DNA of 64,000 nucleotides, taken from contig NC_134417.1 in assembly GCF_030867145.1 (NCBI RefSeq), positions 10,641,577 to 10,705,576 of the forward strand. The letters are read 5' to 3'. Source of the DNA: Opisthocomus hoazin. Taxonomy: Eukaryota > Chordata > Aves > Opisthocomiformes > Opisthocomidae. This document shows, piece after piece, positions 49,405-60,557 of this stretch. The position numbers and the translations under genes were made by a program. The notes under the pieces were generated by a model that did no database searches, was not told the DNA's origin, and saw only the letters and a program-made list of their open reading frames with translations. Numbering within the stretch: the first letter of the stretch is position 1; every line of letters begins with the position of its first letter.

Positions 49405-50095
49405 CCTTATAGACACTTTACCCAAAAGAACTCTTACGTGGTCACATAACATCTCTGCGCCTCTTGCACTGTTGTCTTGTTTCACTGATATTAGCTTTAA
49501 ACACAAAAGAAGTCTTTAAGAAGTAAAAATAAAAGCCTGCATTGTGTACCTTTAAAAAATAAAAAAAAAAATACCAAACACAAACCAAGAAAATCACCTC
49601 CCCCCCACCAGGTAATAACGTGCAAAACAGAGGGCTGTGGTAACATCCTTGAACCTGTGAACTGGCAGGTAAAAAGTAACGGTATCATGTATATTAAAAT
49701 TGGCTAATAAGTTATTGCAGATACCACATTCATTATGCTGCAGTACTGTACATATTTTTCTTAGAAAATAGCTATTTGTGCATATCAGTATTTGTAACTT
49801 TAACACATTGTTATGTGAAAAATGTTACTGGGAAATAGATCAGCCACTTTAAGGTGCTGTTGTATCTCTTGGAATGAATGAGCTACATCATTTTAACCAT
49901 TGGTATTGGAAGTCATGAAGTTAAATTGAAGGTTTGTTCATTTCTCAAAATGTTTTCCTTTCCTAAGAGCTCTTCTATTTATACACGCCTAAATCTCTAA
50001 TGTTAGAGGGATACCTGTCTGCATAATAAAGCTGATCATGTTTTGCTACAGTTTGCAGGTGAAAAAAATAAATATTAGAAAAAACAATTGTGTAG
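49405..50095 (+). other. AGFG1: AGFG1 3' UTR with clustered poly(A) signals
   Basis: AATAAA hexamers occur at 49528-49533, 50025-50030 and 50067-50072. The second pair, followed by GT/T-rich sequence near 50090-50105, is the likeliest main 3' end. The end is inferred; longer isoforms reaching further AATAAA hexamers, such as the one near 52854, cannot be excluded. Confidence 0.65.
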
Positions 50096-53000
50096 CATTA
50101 TTTCTGTGCAGCAACGTTTTATTGGGTTAAAATATACATATTGTGAGTCTCATACACTGATGAGTTATCAACAGCAACATGCTTAAAGGTGAGTTAGGCT
50201 TAAAATCTTTGCATGCCTCGCTTGGATATGTTTCTTTGTCCTTGTGAGTAAGCTTGCTGTTCTAGAACATGTGATGTGACGTATCAAACAGGAAAATGTT
50301 AAGTGAACTTGGATTATTTTGACAGAACAGCTGTATAATGAAGGACACTGGAAGCACTGGGGAGGGTGGTTACTTGAGAAATGGTTAGCTGCAAAAGACC
50401 CATAATTATGGGTAGCTAATGACAGTCTTTGAACAAGATGTAGTTGTGATCAGAAAGTACGTGTAATAGCAGGCCAAGGTACCACAGATGCAATAGCACT
50501 GTTTTTATTAAAAGATTTATATATATATTAGTAAGACCTCTAGTGGAATATTAAATTAATTGATTTTTTTTTTACTGGAATGCTTCCTGCCATACTAGAA
50601 TGGAATTTGTAGAGGGGAAAAAATGTCTGGCTTGTCTAGTCTGTAGTAGAAGAGAAGGTTCAAGAAAAATACTGCTCTGCATCAGAGTAGTTGGTGGTGT
50701 TTTTTTTAAACACAGATGTAACTTGGCTTAAGTTCACATGTAATACTGGAACTAAGCAAATAATGTAAATGTATCATGAATACATAAACTGCAAGCTTAA
50801 AGGTTTCTGACCAGCTGAAGAATAAAATTCTAACAGCTTTCAAGACAACTGGAATAAATAAGATCAGACTGATTTTTGAGAAAAGGATGTGCAAGCCCAT
50901 TTGAGACAAATGCAAAAAGTCTTGAAGGTAAGACATTTCACCTGTAATTGGCTGCCTGAATGTTAGATCTTATTTCTAGGGACCTGAAAGACTTGATCAC
51001 TGCTTGTAAAATTGTAAAAACACTCTGATGCCAGTGCTTTTGGCTTCCATTACCTGCCTACAGGAGGGGTAGTAATTTCTGTATCTTTTTTTTTTTTTTT
51101 TGAAGCTTTGGAGATCTGGAAGCAGGGGAAAGGCAGCTTATACAAGCAGCTGCTTATAGTAGCATTCCTCATTTAAATGTCTGGCTTCGTCCTGTTGGCA
51201 TACTTAAAACAGACATGAAGTCTGTCTTCTCCTTCTGATGAGGACTGCAGGATAGAGTATGGTGTATAGTTTAATGCCCAAGATTTTCTGGGAAATTCAC
51301 TAAAAAAAATCCCCAGCAACTGAGGGTTTCCAGGATGTTAGTGATGCCCTTGCTCTCACCACTGTTTTTTGCATGTCCTTCCCTGTTGTTGACCTTACCT
51401 GTTTTGGGATGGTAACACGTAAATGTAGTAGAGTGAGGAACTGCAAGGGTTCAGAAGGGTTTGTGGAACGCTTAAATATGCTTATTGCAGGGAACTGGAC
51501 CAAAGCAACCGGATGTGTCACCAACGAGATGAACAGCCTTGTGGAAGGGGAACGATCCTGTGCTATCTTCACCTAAACTGATGTAAATTAAGTTGTGGAC
51601 AAGGGCTGGTGAGGTCAGCATCTATTGAAATTATTGTTCTGGTCCAAATGAAGCTAATTACTGCTAAGAGATACTGAAATTCATTGAAGTATGCAAGGCA
51701 TGTAGTTTTAGATTGTGCTGCAGAAATAGTGGAATACTTATTTTTCATAACTAGCTTGAATGCAGATAAGATTAGCAGCTTCTACTGCACTCAACTACAA
51801 CTGTTCAGTGTTTGTTCACTAATTTTATGTTTGTCAAACTCCAGACAAGTGGCTGAAGATCTTGTATTGTTTGAGTCTCCTTTATATTGAGCAGAAACTG
51901 ACACCATAGCTGTTTTGACTAGATTTTTTAAATAGCTATATTTACAAAATTAATTTTTCACTCATGATTATAGATGTTTTTGTCTTGAGTATCTCTGCAG
52001 TTTTTCATGTAATTGCTTGTGCAACTAGCATAGTTGCCCAGAAGCTAGAGTTCCCATAGCTTTTCAGTGTCCTCTTCTGCTTTGCCATCAAAGCGCTTCA
52101 CTTTATAATTTCTCTATCAAGAGGGCTAAAGTTAATTTGGAGACCTTCTAGATTAATACTTTTAATCCTAATATGTCAGCTCTTACGTGTGTAAGAAGAT
52201 GCTGTAAGAGGTACATGCTGAGTTCTACGAGGCACATGCAGTGCCCAGGTACTGCAGTTCAAAGTTATTTAATGGCTGCAAACTCAAGCTCTGTGTTGAA
52301 ACAAATGCTGAGATGAGAAATTAATTTGAAAAGGACCAACTTTAGCTGGAATTCCTGAAGGAGAACTATAAATATGATGCATGTATTCTGCTGTCTTGAG
52401 GGAAAACTTACTGGGGCATAAAGGCAAGCTCAAGCAGCTTTTAAAAATATGTTTTTAAAAGAATTAATGATTTCTACTTTCTTGTGAGTTGAATTGGGGG
52501 AAACATCAGTTAACTCTGACTTGGCAAATCTGTAAGTTAGTAAAGGAACACAATGGAAATATACTGTCTGATATAGTTGACTCCAAAGTGGATGTTACTG
52601 AATACAGTGGGAAGAACATTCCCTAATCAGCTTCAGTTATATCTAAACTTTTAATTGTGTTACTTAAGTAAGGCTGCCTTGCATAGAAGTTGAAGTGTCT
52701 CCCCATGGCTTAAAAACAAGAAGTTAGTTTAGGAGATTTTTGCTTCCACAGATAAGTGTGTGTGGGTCATGGCAGTTGTCAGACATAATTAATGCATATG
52801 CTTATCAAGACTGACACTCGAAGGGGAAGATTAGTGTGTAGATATATACCCTCAATAAACTCCCAGGAAAAGCCATCACTGCACCAGTAGCAGTTTATCC
52901 GTATAGAACAGCATATTTTCCTTGCAGTCCTGTAACTTAAGATTTCTGAGGAGTGCGTTGTCTGTGTGGAATCAGAAATAACTGTGTGTGTTTGTAAACT

Positions 53001-53632
53001 AAAGTGGCAGTATTGCTGTGCTACACAGCGTTGTAGTAACCCACCTTTGAACACACACCGAAGTAGTGTTTTTTGGGAAAAAATGGCTTATTGCTGTTTG
53101 TTAACTTGCTTTAAAAATGCATGGCACAACTTCTAGTTGAAAAAGTTTCAGGTTTTCAGAAGGCTTCTGTGGCAAGCTTTCCATCAGATCATCTTGCTGC
53201 TATGAGGCAACTGTGTCTTCAGATTCGCTAGGAATGTTTGAAGGTCTCAAGTCTATGACTAAATTGCCTTTAATTGAAATACTCAATGGAAGTGAAAGTT
53301 TGAAGGCTGTGTTCTATAAGCTCTTCTGTTCTGAGGTTCAGGCATCTGTATGTAGTTGCTTGTTGTGCCCATTGAGCGTTAGTAGAAGTTTTGGTGTCAG
53401 ATCACTAAATTTGAGCTGAAACAGAAGATTGAGGATCATTTGGTATTAAACTGCTGGTGAAGAAAGCAGGCAAACGGCATCATCCTGTTGACACAGCTCT
53501 CGAGGCTATAGGTGCATGAACAGCGTGCTTCACCATTGACCAGTCGTGCTTGATTTGGCATCTCCAAATTCATTGTTCAGATGATGGAGCCTTCTGCACT
53601 GCTGCATGCAACCATTCTTTTTGTCTCCGTTG
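50096..53632. other. Tail-to-tail intergenic space and SLC19A3 3' UTR
   Basis: AGFG1 (+) and SLC19A3 (-) converge here. No coding exon is seen; open frames of up to 91 codons have no recognisable content. The part next to 53632 must be SLC19A3 3' UTR. A minus-strand ATTAAA lies at 53269-53274 and a minus-strand AATAAA near 50114, but neither is proven. Simple sequence: TA-rich at 50519-50529, poly-T near 51087-51101. Confidence 0.55.
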
Positions 53633-53755
53633 TTAAGGATCAGTGCTTTCACCAGCCACACTGGCATGTCTGCATCTGGTGGAGATTATGGTGTATATGC
53701 TTCTGATGAGGAAAATTCCAGCTATGAGTGTAAAGTAGCTGCCATAAATGAGAAA
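53633..53755 (-). CDS. SLC19A3: SLC19A3 last coding exon
   Basis: Acceptor TTTCCCAG, then [20 protein letters not shown] (transmembrane helix 12) and a short cytosolic tail ending VAGESTDP before TAA at 53635-53633. Confidence 0.95.
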   Translation of the reverse strand, partial: FLIYGSYFTLIAGIFLIRSIYTIISTRCRHASVAGESTDP

Positions 53756-56700
53756 CTGGGAAATGGAGGTGGGGAAGAAGGAAGAGGGGAGAGTCAGAAA
53801 ACTGCATTTGCTGTTAGGTAACAACTTAAAGGGTGTCCCTCCATTGCTGCCTTCCCTTCCCTGTCAGCCATGCCCTAAAATGATCCCATCTTGAAGGGAT
53901 TCAAGAAGTCTGACTGCTTGACTTCACACTGTAGGAGCTCTATGGTTGTAAAAGGAGGGGCAGAGTTATGTGCTGCCCCTCCCCACCGCAATACGGGAGG
54001 ACAGCTGCCCTGTGCTGTCTGGCTCGTCTCCGAAGAGATGAAAGCTAGAGACTTGGACCTCCTTCAGTATGTAAGTCTAAACTTTAAACTTTGGAATTTA
54101 GTAGGGAATCATGAGATTAGTTAACTTTCAGAATTACAGTAACTTAAAGGTGCATCTAGTGAAACTATGTAACTTAGAATTACCCTAGTAGTAGACCCGT
54201 AGATTGCCTTTCAACTTGATTCCCGCTTCTGTTTAGGGTATTTTGACAATAAACTTGTGAATGGTAAGCCTTTAAAAAAAAACCCTAAAAAACCAAGACA
54301 CAACACCTGAGTAACAGGTGGTGGTCTTTCCCTTCTGCTCTATGAAAATATTCTTAAAATTGTTGCAGAAATGCAAAATTGGCAGGACTAGAGGATGAGT
54401 AGGTTGTAGCTACTGCCAGTTCACTTTAAATGAACCTGTTTAAGTAACTGTCCTAAGCTAGCACATTACCTAGTACCTTCCCAAAGGCTAATCTTGGAGT
54501 AGAACCCTGTCTTGGAGGAGAGTAGGGGAGCAAAGCAGTGTGAGTAATGCAGCTTACCTGGGTGCTGATATCCAGTCCCAGACCTTTTGAATCTACTACA
54601 ACAACAGTTAAAATTGTCTGAATCACCAGTGCAACAAAGTTGTTGAAGCCAAACATCAAAGCATAACGCTCCATGCTTAGACTGACAGCTATCTGAAACC
54701 TGGAAATGAACGCACAGGTTACCCAGACTTTGGAGAAGGACGTTTGCAGTTTACTTGTGGGAGGAAGTTTGGGAACAATTCAATGTGCACAGTGGATTCT
54801 TCAAAGGATAAAGCCTTTTCAGTGTTGGCTATTAAGCTTGAACAGCTTAATATTGGCAGAAATACCTTGTTTTTCTGGCTTTGGAACTTTTGAGTATCCT
54901 GCTTATCTTTTTCTGGAGTGGATATTTTTGCTAAATAAAGGCCTGTGTATGTTCATTGGATCATTTAGAGAATACTTGTGTATAGATCATTGAACAGCTA
55001 AATGCGGAATAAGTAGTTTCTGACTTGGAGTAACCGATTATAATGGTTAGGTCATAGAATTTTAAGCATAGTTTCATATAAGCTTAGAAATAATGTGCTG
55101 TTGTCATGACCTGTTTAAAAATCTTATTTCTAGGCAAACTTTCAGTAAAATTTTCATTTTAAATTTAGAAGTGACACTAATCAAAATCAATTTAATGCAG
55201 TTGTGCATTATACTTACATTGCTGTTGTTATAAGGAGCATATAGCATGCTTTAAATACAAGGTAACCAGCATAACATGCCCAGATGTTGTCAGTAAAGTG
55301 CATGAGAAACAGAGCGCCAGCATCCATTGCAGAGAAAATTCCCAACGCCAGTTCTCCAGAAAGGTCCCAGTTTACTTTGACATACCCGACTGCCATGGCT
55401 GTTGCTGAACCTAAACATTTAAAAGTAATAATGAACTCTGAAACATTATCATCCTTCTAGAGCCATTGCATAACTGTGTAAATGGATGGTGCCAGGAGCA
55501 CCGGACACTGTAAGAGTCACAATGGGCTTTGATAATGGTGTGACTGACATTTTCTGTTACTGGTGGGGGAGTCAGTCTGCTGTTTGGGGTTTTTCCCCCC
55601 CCCCCCCCCCCTTGGTTACAGGGCCTTCACAGACTGAAGCACTCTGAGAAGGGGCCTCATGCCTAAGGCTGGAGGCAGCAGTGCACAGTCTATGGTTGTT
55701 ACTCCATTTTTTTGACAACTGTGAGCAAAGAATAACCATTCCACCAAGCATTTTCTGCCGAAATATGCATAATGGAGTTTAATCACTTCATGTAAAGATT
55801 TTTAAGAAATGAAAATCTATTGCACTCCTTCATGCTTTCCTTTGTTATGAAAGCGTCTTTTCAGTTTATGGTGATAAGCCTTATGAACTGCATTTGTCAA
55901 TACCTTATTGACCATCACATACAGTAAAAACCCTTACTTGAGTGTAATATGGTATAACAAACTACAGTGCCGTGATTTTTTTTTTTTCTAATCTGCGATA
56001 ATGATGAGGTTTACTTTTCTTCCCATCTCAATTCTGGAGAAATACCTTCTACTGCTGTAAGAAGATTATCTAGCTATGGGGTTTTTTTTATGCCCCTTGA
56101 GCAGCGAGGCTCCTGTGGGTTTATGAAAGCTCTTTGAAATACAATATGCTGAGGTTATTAGCTCAAATGCAAAGAGAAATCTGGTCCAGGCAGGTTATAA
56201 AGCAGAGTCTATCTTGGAGTTCAGAGAGTACCAGTTGCCCAGATGTTTTCAGGCAGGCTAGCACACTAGTGCAAGATTGGACTTCATTTGCTGGTTGCAT
56301 GTGCTCTTCATCAGAATTCAAAATGTCATAGCAGGCCTGCTCCTTTGGTCCACCACTGCGGTAACTGGAGGTCCCTAGTACTATGAGTGCTTTCTGTGCT
56401 CTGAAATGGTGTCAGGTCCCAGAGGGTGTAAAAGCAAGAAAGCCCTTGGGAATAGTGCTCAGACCAGTAGTCTGAGAAGTTTTGGAGTAGCTCCAGGAAA
56501 ATGCATCTTCATGCTGATTGCAGGGAGGAAGACTAAACTGGCAATTCCCTGTAGAAGTGTGAGAGGAGGCTCCTGGTATGAAGGAGGAGACACAGCTGTG
56601 TAAATGTGAGTCTGACAATGAGGCTCCACTGGTACTGCGCAGCTATTTAAATGAAGTTGCACTTTACCCATATTTGGATGGAATGAGTAACTAATGAGAA

Positions 56701-59700
56701 TCAGAATGGCTGAGGTTGGAAGAGACCTCTGGAGATTGCCTAGCTCTGCTAAAAGCAGGGTCAACTGGAGCAAGCTGCTGAGAATGGCATCTAGGTTTTG
56801 ACCATCTCCAAGGATGGAGAGTCTCCACCTCTGGCCAACCTCTTCCAGTGTTAAATCACTCTCGTAATTAAAAGGTTCTTGTATGTTTAGGTGGAACTTT
56901 GTTTTAATTTGTGCCCCTTGCCACTTGTCCTGTCACTGAGCACCAATGGCAAGAGTCTGGCTCCATCCTCCTTACTCCTCCCCTTCAAGTATTTATGCAC
57001 TGTAGTAAAAGCCCTTGTTTTCTCAAGGCTGAACAATTACAGCGTGCTCAGCCCCTCCGTGTATGTCACATCCAGAGGCAAATTCATGGACCAGGGTACA
57101 GATGCAGTCACAATATTTGTTTAGGAGCACTCATCCTGAAAAGATCTTTAATCCACTGTCTAAACAGACCATCTAGAGCAGTGTATCTGTTAGTAGGCTC
57201 TTTTAATTCTTAAACCACCTAGTTTAAGGTGTATGAGGGACGAACAGGCAAGGTGTGATTGCACAGGTTTTTTAAACTGCTTACTTGAAGTTAAATTCAC
57301 AGTCTAAGCAGAACTGAACTTAAACTTTTAAAACTTGGTGGTGGAATGAAGCTTCCGTAAGAAGGAAAAGCTTGTAGCTGTGTGTTTTTTGTTTTTGAAG
57401 GCCCTACTTAGAGTTGTAAGTAAAAATATACTTTGTGCAGTTTGGGTTTCATATATAGGAGGCTGTTGCTGTTGACCTTACTTCTGATAGCAAATAAACA
57501 GAAAGGTACCAAAGCTATTGCTGAAGAATGCCATTACCACAGGATGGGTTACAAGTAGTAGCTAATGAGCTTTTACTTACCTAAAAATGTTGCTATTGCT
57601 TCAACAGCTCCGTTGTACACTGCAGAGCTGTGGGAGGGGGCTCTGAAGTCCCACAGCACTTGGATATAGTTCAGAACCTGGTTAAAGCCTGCCGTAGCCA
57701 GAGCCCACCACAGGGACCAGTACAGAAGTTTCCTCGAGCTGTAGCAGTCCCTCAAGTCCTTGCTCAGCTGCACCAGTACTCTGAGCACGTGATTCTGGGG
57801 CTTGGCATTGTCAGCCGGCTGTTGAGGTGCTGGGCCCCTGTCAGCAGGCACGGAGCCCTTCTCCTCTTGGCAGCTCGATGGGCTGTTGGAGCCGAGCGTA
57901 GCCACAGCTTTATCTGGTCCTGGGAGAGTTTCTGCGACATCTTTCCTGTGGAAGAACATACTCTTCTGGGGCATGGGGAGGAAAAACGAACACACGAATG
58001 CCAGGGACACAGAAGCCAAAGTGATGGTGTTCAGGTGAAAGTAGGATATGTCTGCCAAGGAAACCAGCAGCTGTCCCAGCACGGCGGCAACGGTGGCTGC
58101 AACAAGAGTGATGCTTCTGCAATAGCTCGTCACTCTCTGGTAGTGCTGGGTGCTGACGACACTGTAGATGTAGGCGTAATAGGCGACCTCGCTGGCTGTC
58201 ACCATCCCGTAGAAGAATTCCACCACCTGCATGGCCACCACGCCGTGCGCGAAGAGGAGCAAGAGCCACGTGACGATCAAGCTGATGCCCTGGAGGAGGA
58301 GGATGGGCTTGTAGCGCACATAGTCTGTAACCAGGAAGACTGGGAAAAGGAGTGCAAGGTAGGAGTATGTCCAAACTGGGAGAATCTGGTTGGTTACCTA
58401 GAAGAGAATAAAAGAGGAAGTATTTTTTAAAAACACATGAAAAATTTTGGTTTTGAAGCTTTTTGATTATGACTTTGGAGGAACGTCGTCGTGGTGACAG
58501 GAAACATTGAATTGTGTGAATTGTACAGACTTAAACGGGCTCAAATAATGAAACTAAATGTACTCCCTTAGAGGCAAAGATAATGATGCTAGGCTCAACT
58601 ATACAGACAGGTAGATTGGCTTTAGAAGTAATTCTAGTAAAGACCTAAGAAGAGGGCAGATTTTGATGTGCAGCTGTTCAAAATGGTTATAGCAGTGGTT
58701 ATAGCAGTGTTTGTGTCCGAGGAAAGTCTGTCTAGCACCAAATCCTGTTCCCCACAGTAGCTGAAAATGAATGCCTATTGAGTTGTAACTTCTGCATGAG
58801 TCATTGTATACCTTTGGTCATCTGTCCTTTGTTAGGATTAGGAAAAACTGCACGTGTCTCTTATGGTGGGGGAACTGGAACTGCGTGTAGGAAGCATGTA
58901 GCTGTTGCTGTGTTATTTTCTCCTTATAAGTTTTCAAATTTGATGTGTAAGAAGTAAGCAAGTCTTTGATGGAACAGTGTCTCGGGAAGTTTCAGTTGGC
59001 CTTCAATGCATAGATGCTCTGAAAATAAATTCTCTCTCTTTTCCTAAAACTCATCCACATTTAGATTGGAAGGTGCTGTTTACTGTTGCCAGCGAAGTTC
59101 AGTGCTTCCTCAGGCAGCTTGACTAAAGCTGTAGCGGGGGCATCCGCTTCTCTTGGATACAGTTGTAGAAAAAGTTCACTTTGTGCAAGTTGCCTAGTTT
59201 GGGGAGGTCTTGTCCACTAACTGCTGGACCTGCTAGGGTGTCTGTTCACCATCACTCACTCTCTGCTTAAGCAGTTAGACTGGAAAAGAATTGTTTCAAA
59301 TGCTGGAGGAGCAGTAGTAGGTGGTTATATCCTGATCTGGTGCTGGAGTGAGCTGCATGGTGAGCAGCAGGTTCACTATATCGTTCTGGGTGACTTCTTT
59401 CTCTGAAATTTAATTAGAATTTTTAAGTGTTTGACTAAAACTTACGGAATGAGCTCACCAAAAGTGAGTTTGGCTGAAAGAGCCAGTATCTGTACTATAT
59501 TTGAGTTAAGGATTCTTGCTAATATCAGAATTAAGGCATCCTATCATGCTATTTGTTTGTCTTGTTTGAGAGAAAATTGGCCTTTGTGGTTAAAAAAAAA
59601 TTATGAAGAGGGGCGAGAAACCCTCAACAACCCAAACTACAAATACCTGTCTTCAGAAGAGCCTTTGGGTTCACACTATGCTGGCAGATTCTGCCTTAAT

Positions 59701-60550
59701 ATTTGCTACTGCACATCAGGAATGGCTGTTCTTCGTCCTAGCTGTATGTGGGTGTACCAAGCTTGTGTTTTCTAATTATACCATTAGCTCCATGACTCAG
59801 CCATTTGTTCACTATGTCCCCTTTTGTTCGGAAGTGTGTTCCTGAAGCAACCAGTGCTGAACAGAGGAGCAGAGCAAGGAGACTTGCAGCACGTGCTTTT
59901 GTCAAAAAACAAAACAAAACCCAGACCTTTTGAATGTGAATCTGACCTCCACAGGTTAAGGAATACATAAAACAGCCCTGAAATGCAGGTAATAGTCTAA
60001 CAGCTCATAAGGAGAATTCTGCTTGACTTTCTTATGATTTGCAATCGCTATGTCACTGTCGGTGTAAGCAATTCCACGATAGGTATAAATGAATCTTAGT
60101 GTTGCCCCTCCTCTGGGCTTCTCTGTGGGGAGAGGAACCAGCTGACATGATTTTGCTGAACATACCAATTTCTTAAACAACAAACAACTAAAGTTGTTTC
60201 GAAGTCCTAAGAATGTAGGGACTTTAAAGTTTTGATCTTCTGCAAAGAGGTGACTTCTTACGCCTTTCCAGAAGCTCTTAAATGTAAGTCTCTAGATAAA
60301 ATATATCTCTATTATTGAACACTTCATCTCCCCTTGAGTTATTGCTGTAAGGTTTAATGATGTAAGCATTTTAGTTATTACTTAAAAATTAGTTATGTAC
60401 CTCTTCAATCGTTAGGTTTTTGTCTGGTCCGGTTAGGTAAGGAGTGAGAAAAGATTCTGATGGCCTCATGGTGGAGAAAAATCCATTTGCACAGGTGATC
60501 AGAGTGGGATAAATCCAGCTGCGGCCTACGGCTCCCTTCCAGCAATCCAT
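53633..60550 (-). CDS. SLC19A3: SLC19A3: thiamine transporter 2 (ThTr2), complete coding sequence in five exons
   Basis: Exons in transcript order: 60550-60401, 58397-57581, 55410-55218, 54699-54558, 53755-53633. All junctions are GT-AG, the frame closes, and the product is 474 aa (human 496). It is a reduced-folate-carrier family (SLC19) membrane protein with the MFS-like 12-helix pattern. It begins [16 protein letters not shown], carries the SLC19A3 signatures [40 protein letters not shown] and [20 protein letters not shown], and has a hydrophilic central loop at about residues 200-255. N45 (NLT) is a likely glycosylation site. Established role: proton-coupled high-affinity thiamine uptake across the plasma membrane; human defects cause biotin-thiamine-responsive basal ganglia disease. 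The C-terminal tail is about 20 residues shorter than in human. SLC19A2 and SLC19A1 fit less well. Confidence 0.97.
53756..54557 (-). other. SLC19A3: SLC19A3 intron (last)
   Basis: 802-nt intron. Nothing recognised beyond A-rich simple sequence near 54271-54295. Confidence 0.7.
54558..54699 (-). CDS. SLC19A3: SLC19A3 coding exon 4 of 5
   Basis: 142 nt encoding [20 protein letters not shown] and [20 protein letters not shown], two membrane segments (helices 10-11). Acceptor CATTTCCAG, donor GTAAGC. Confidence 0.95.
54700..55217 (-). other. SLC19A3: SLC19A3 intron between exons 3 and 4
   Basis: 518-nt AT-rich intron with no feature seen. Confidence 0.7.
55218..55410 (-). CDS. SLC19A3: SLC19A3 coding exon 3 of 5
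   Basis: 193 nt encoding [20 protein letters not shown], the helix [20 protein letters not shown], then [20 protein letters not shown]. Acceptor AAATGTTTAG, donor GTAAGT, both clear. Confidence 0.95.
55595..55611. repeat. Homopolymer of 17 cytosines
   Basis: Uninterrupted C17, preceded by GGGGTTTTT. It is probably length-variable and error-prone in sequencing; on the minus (transcribed) strand it is G17. Confidence 0.9.
56695..57062 (-). mobile_element. CR1 LINE 3' fragment, antisense to the + strand
   Basis: Read on the minus strand this is a CR1 tail; on the plus strand it opens GAGAATCAGAATGGCTGAGG, TTGGAAGAGACCTCTGGAGA and continues with GTGCCCCTTGCCACTTGTCC and AAGGCTGAACAATTACAGCG, all CR1 3'-region landmarks. 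It is more diverged than the copy at 38659-39301, so older. The 5' boundary (higher coordinate) is approximate. It is in the same orientation as SLC19A3. Confidence 0.88.
57581..58397 (-). CDS. SLC19A3: SLC19A3 coding exon 2 of 5 (large)
   Basis: 817 nt encoding residues 51-322: [20 protein letters not shown], helices 2-6, the polar central loop (S/P/Q/A-rich, including [12 protein letters not shown]) and helix 7, ending [11 protein letters not shown]. The acidic residue in GAVEAIA (E316 here) corresponds to human E320. Other-frame readings of 154 (-) and 266 (+) codons are shadows of this exon. Confidence 0.97.
58398..60400 (-). other. SLC19A3: SLC19A3 intron between exons 1 and 2
   Basis: 2.0-kb intron; a 12-bp unit is tandemly repeated at 58685-58708 (GGTTATAGCAGT twice). 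No other feature recognised. Confidence 0.7.
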
Positions 60551-60557
60551 AGGCTAC
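60401..60557 (-). CDS. SLC19A3: SLC19A3 first coding exon
   Basis: Acceptor at 60558 (poly-pyrimidine then CAG), 7 nt of 5' UTR, ATG at 60550-60548, then 50 codons to the GTACAT donor. It encodes helix 1 and the first extracellular loop with G23, K44 and N45. The presence of an acceptor shows that at least one noncoding exon lies further upstream. Confidence 0.95.

Larger units (their letters stand above)
55411..57580 (-). other. SLC19A3: SLC19A3 intron between exons 2 and 3, with C17 tract and CR1 tail
   Basis: 2.2-kb intron. It holds a run of 17 C at 55595-55611 and a CR1 tail at 56695-57062. No additional exon recognised. Confidence 0.75.

Noticed and set aside
53606-53821. 71-codon plus-strand frame
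   Set aside because: Antisense shadow of the last SLC19A3 coding exon.
57630-58430. 266-codon plus-strand frame and a 154-codon minus frame over 57910-58374
   Set aside because: Both are shadows of the large SLC19A3 exon; the 817-nt minus frame reads as a continuous transporter sequence with correct splice sites.
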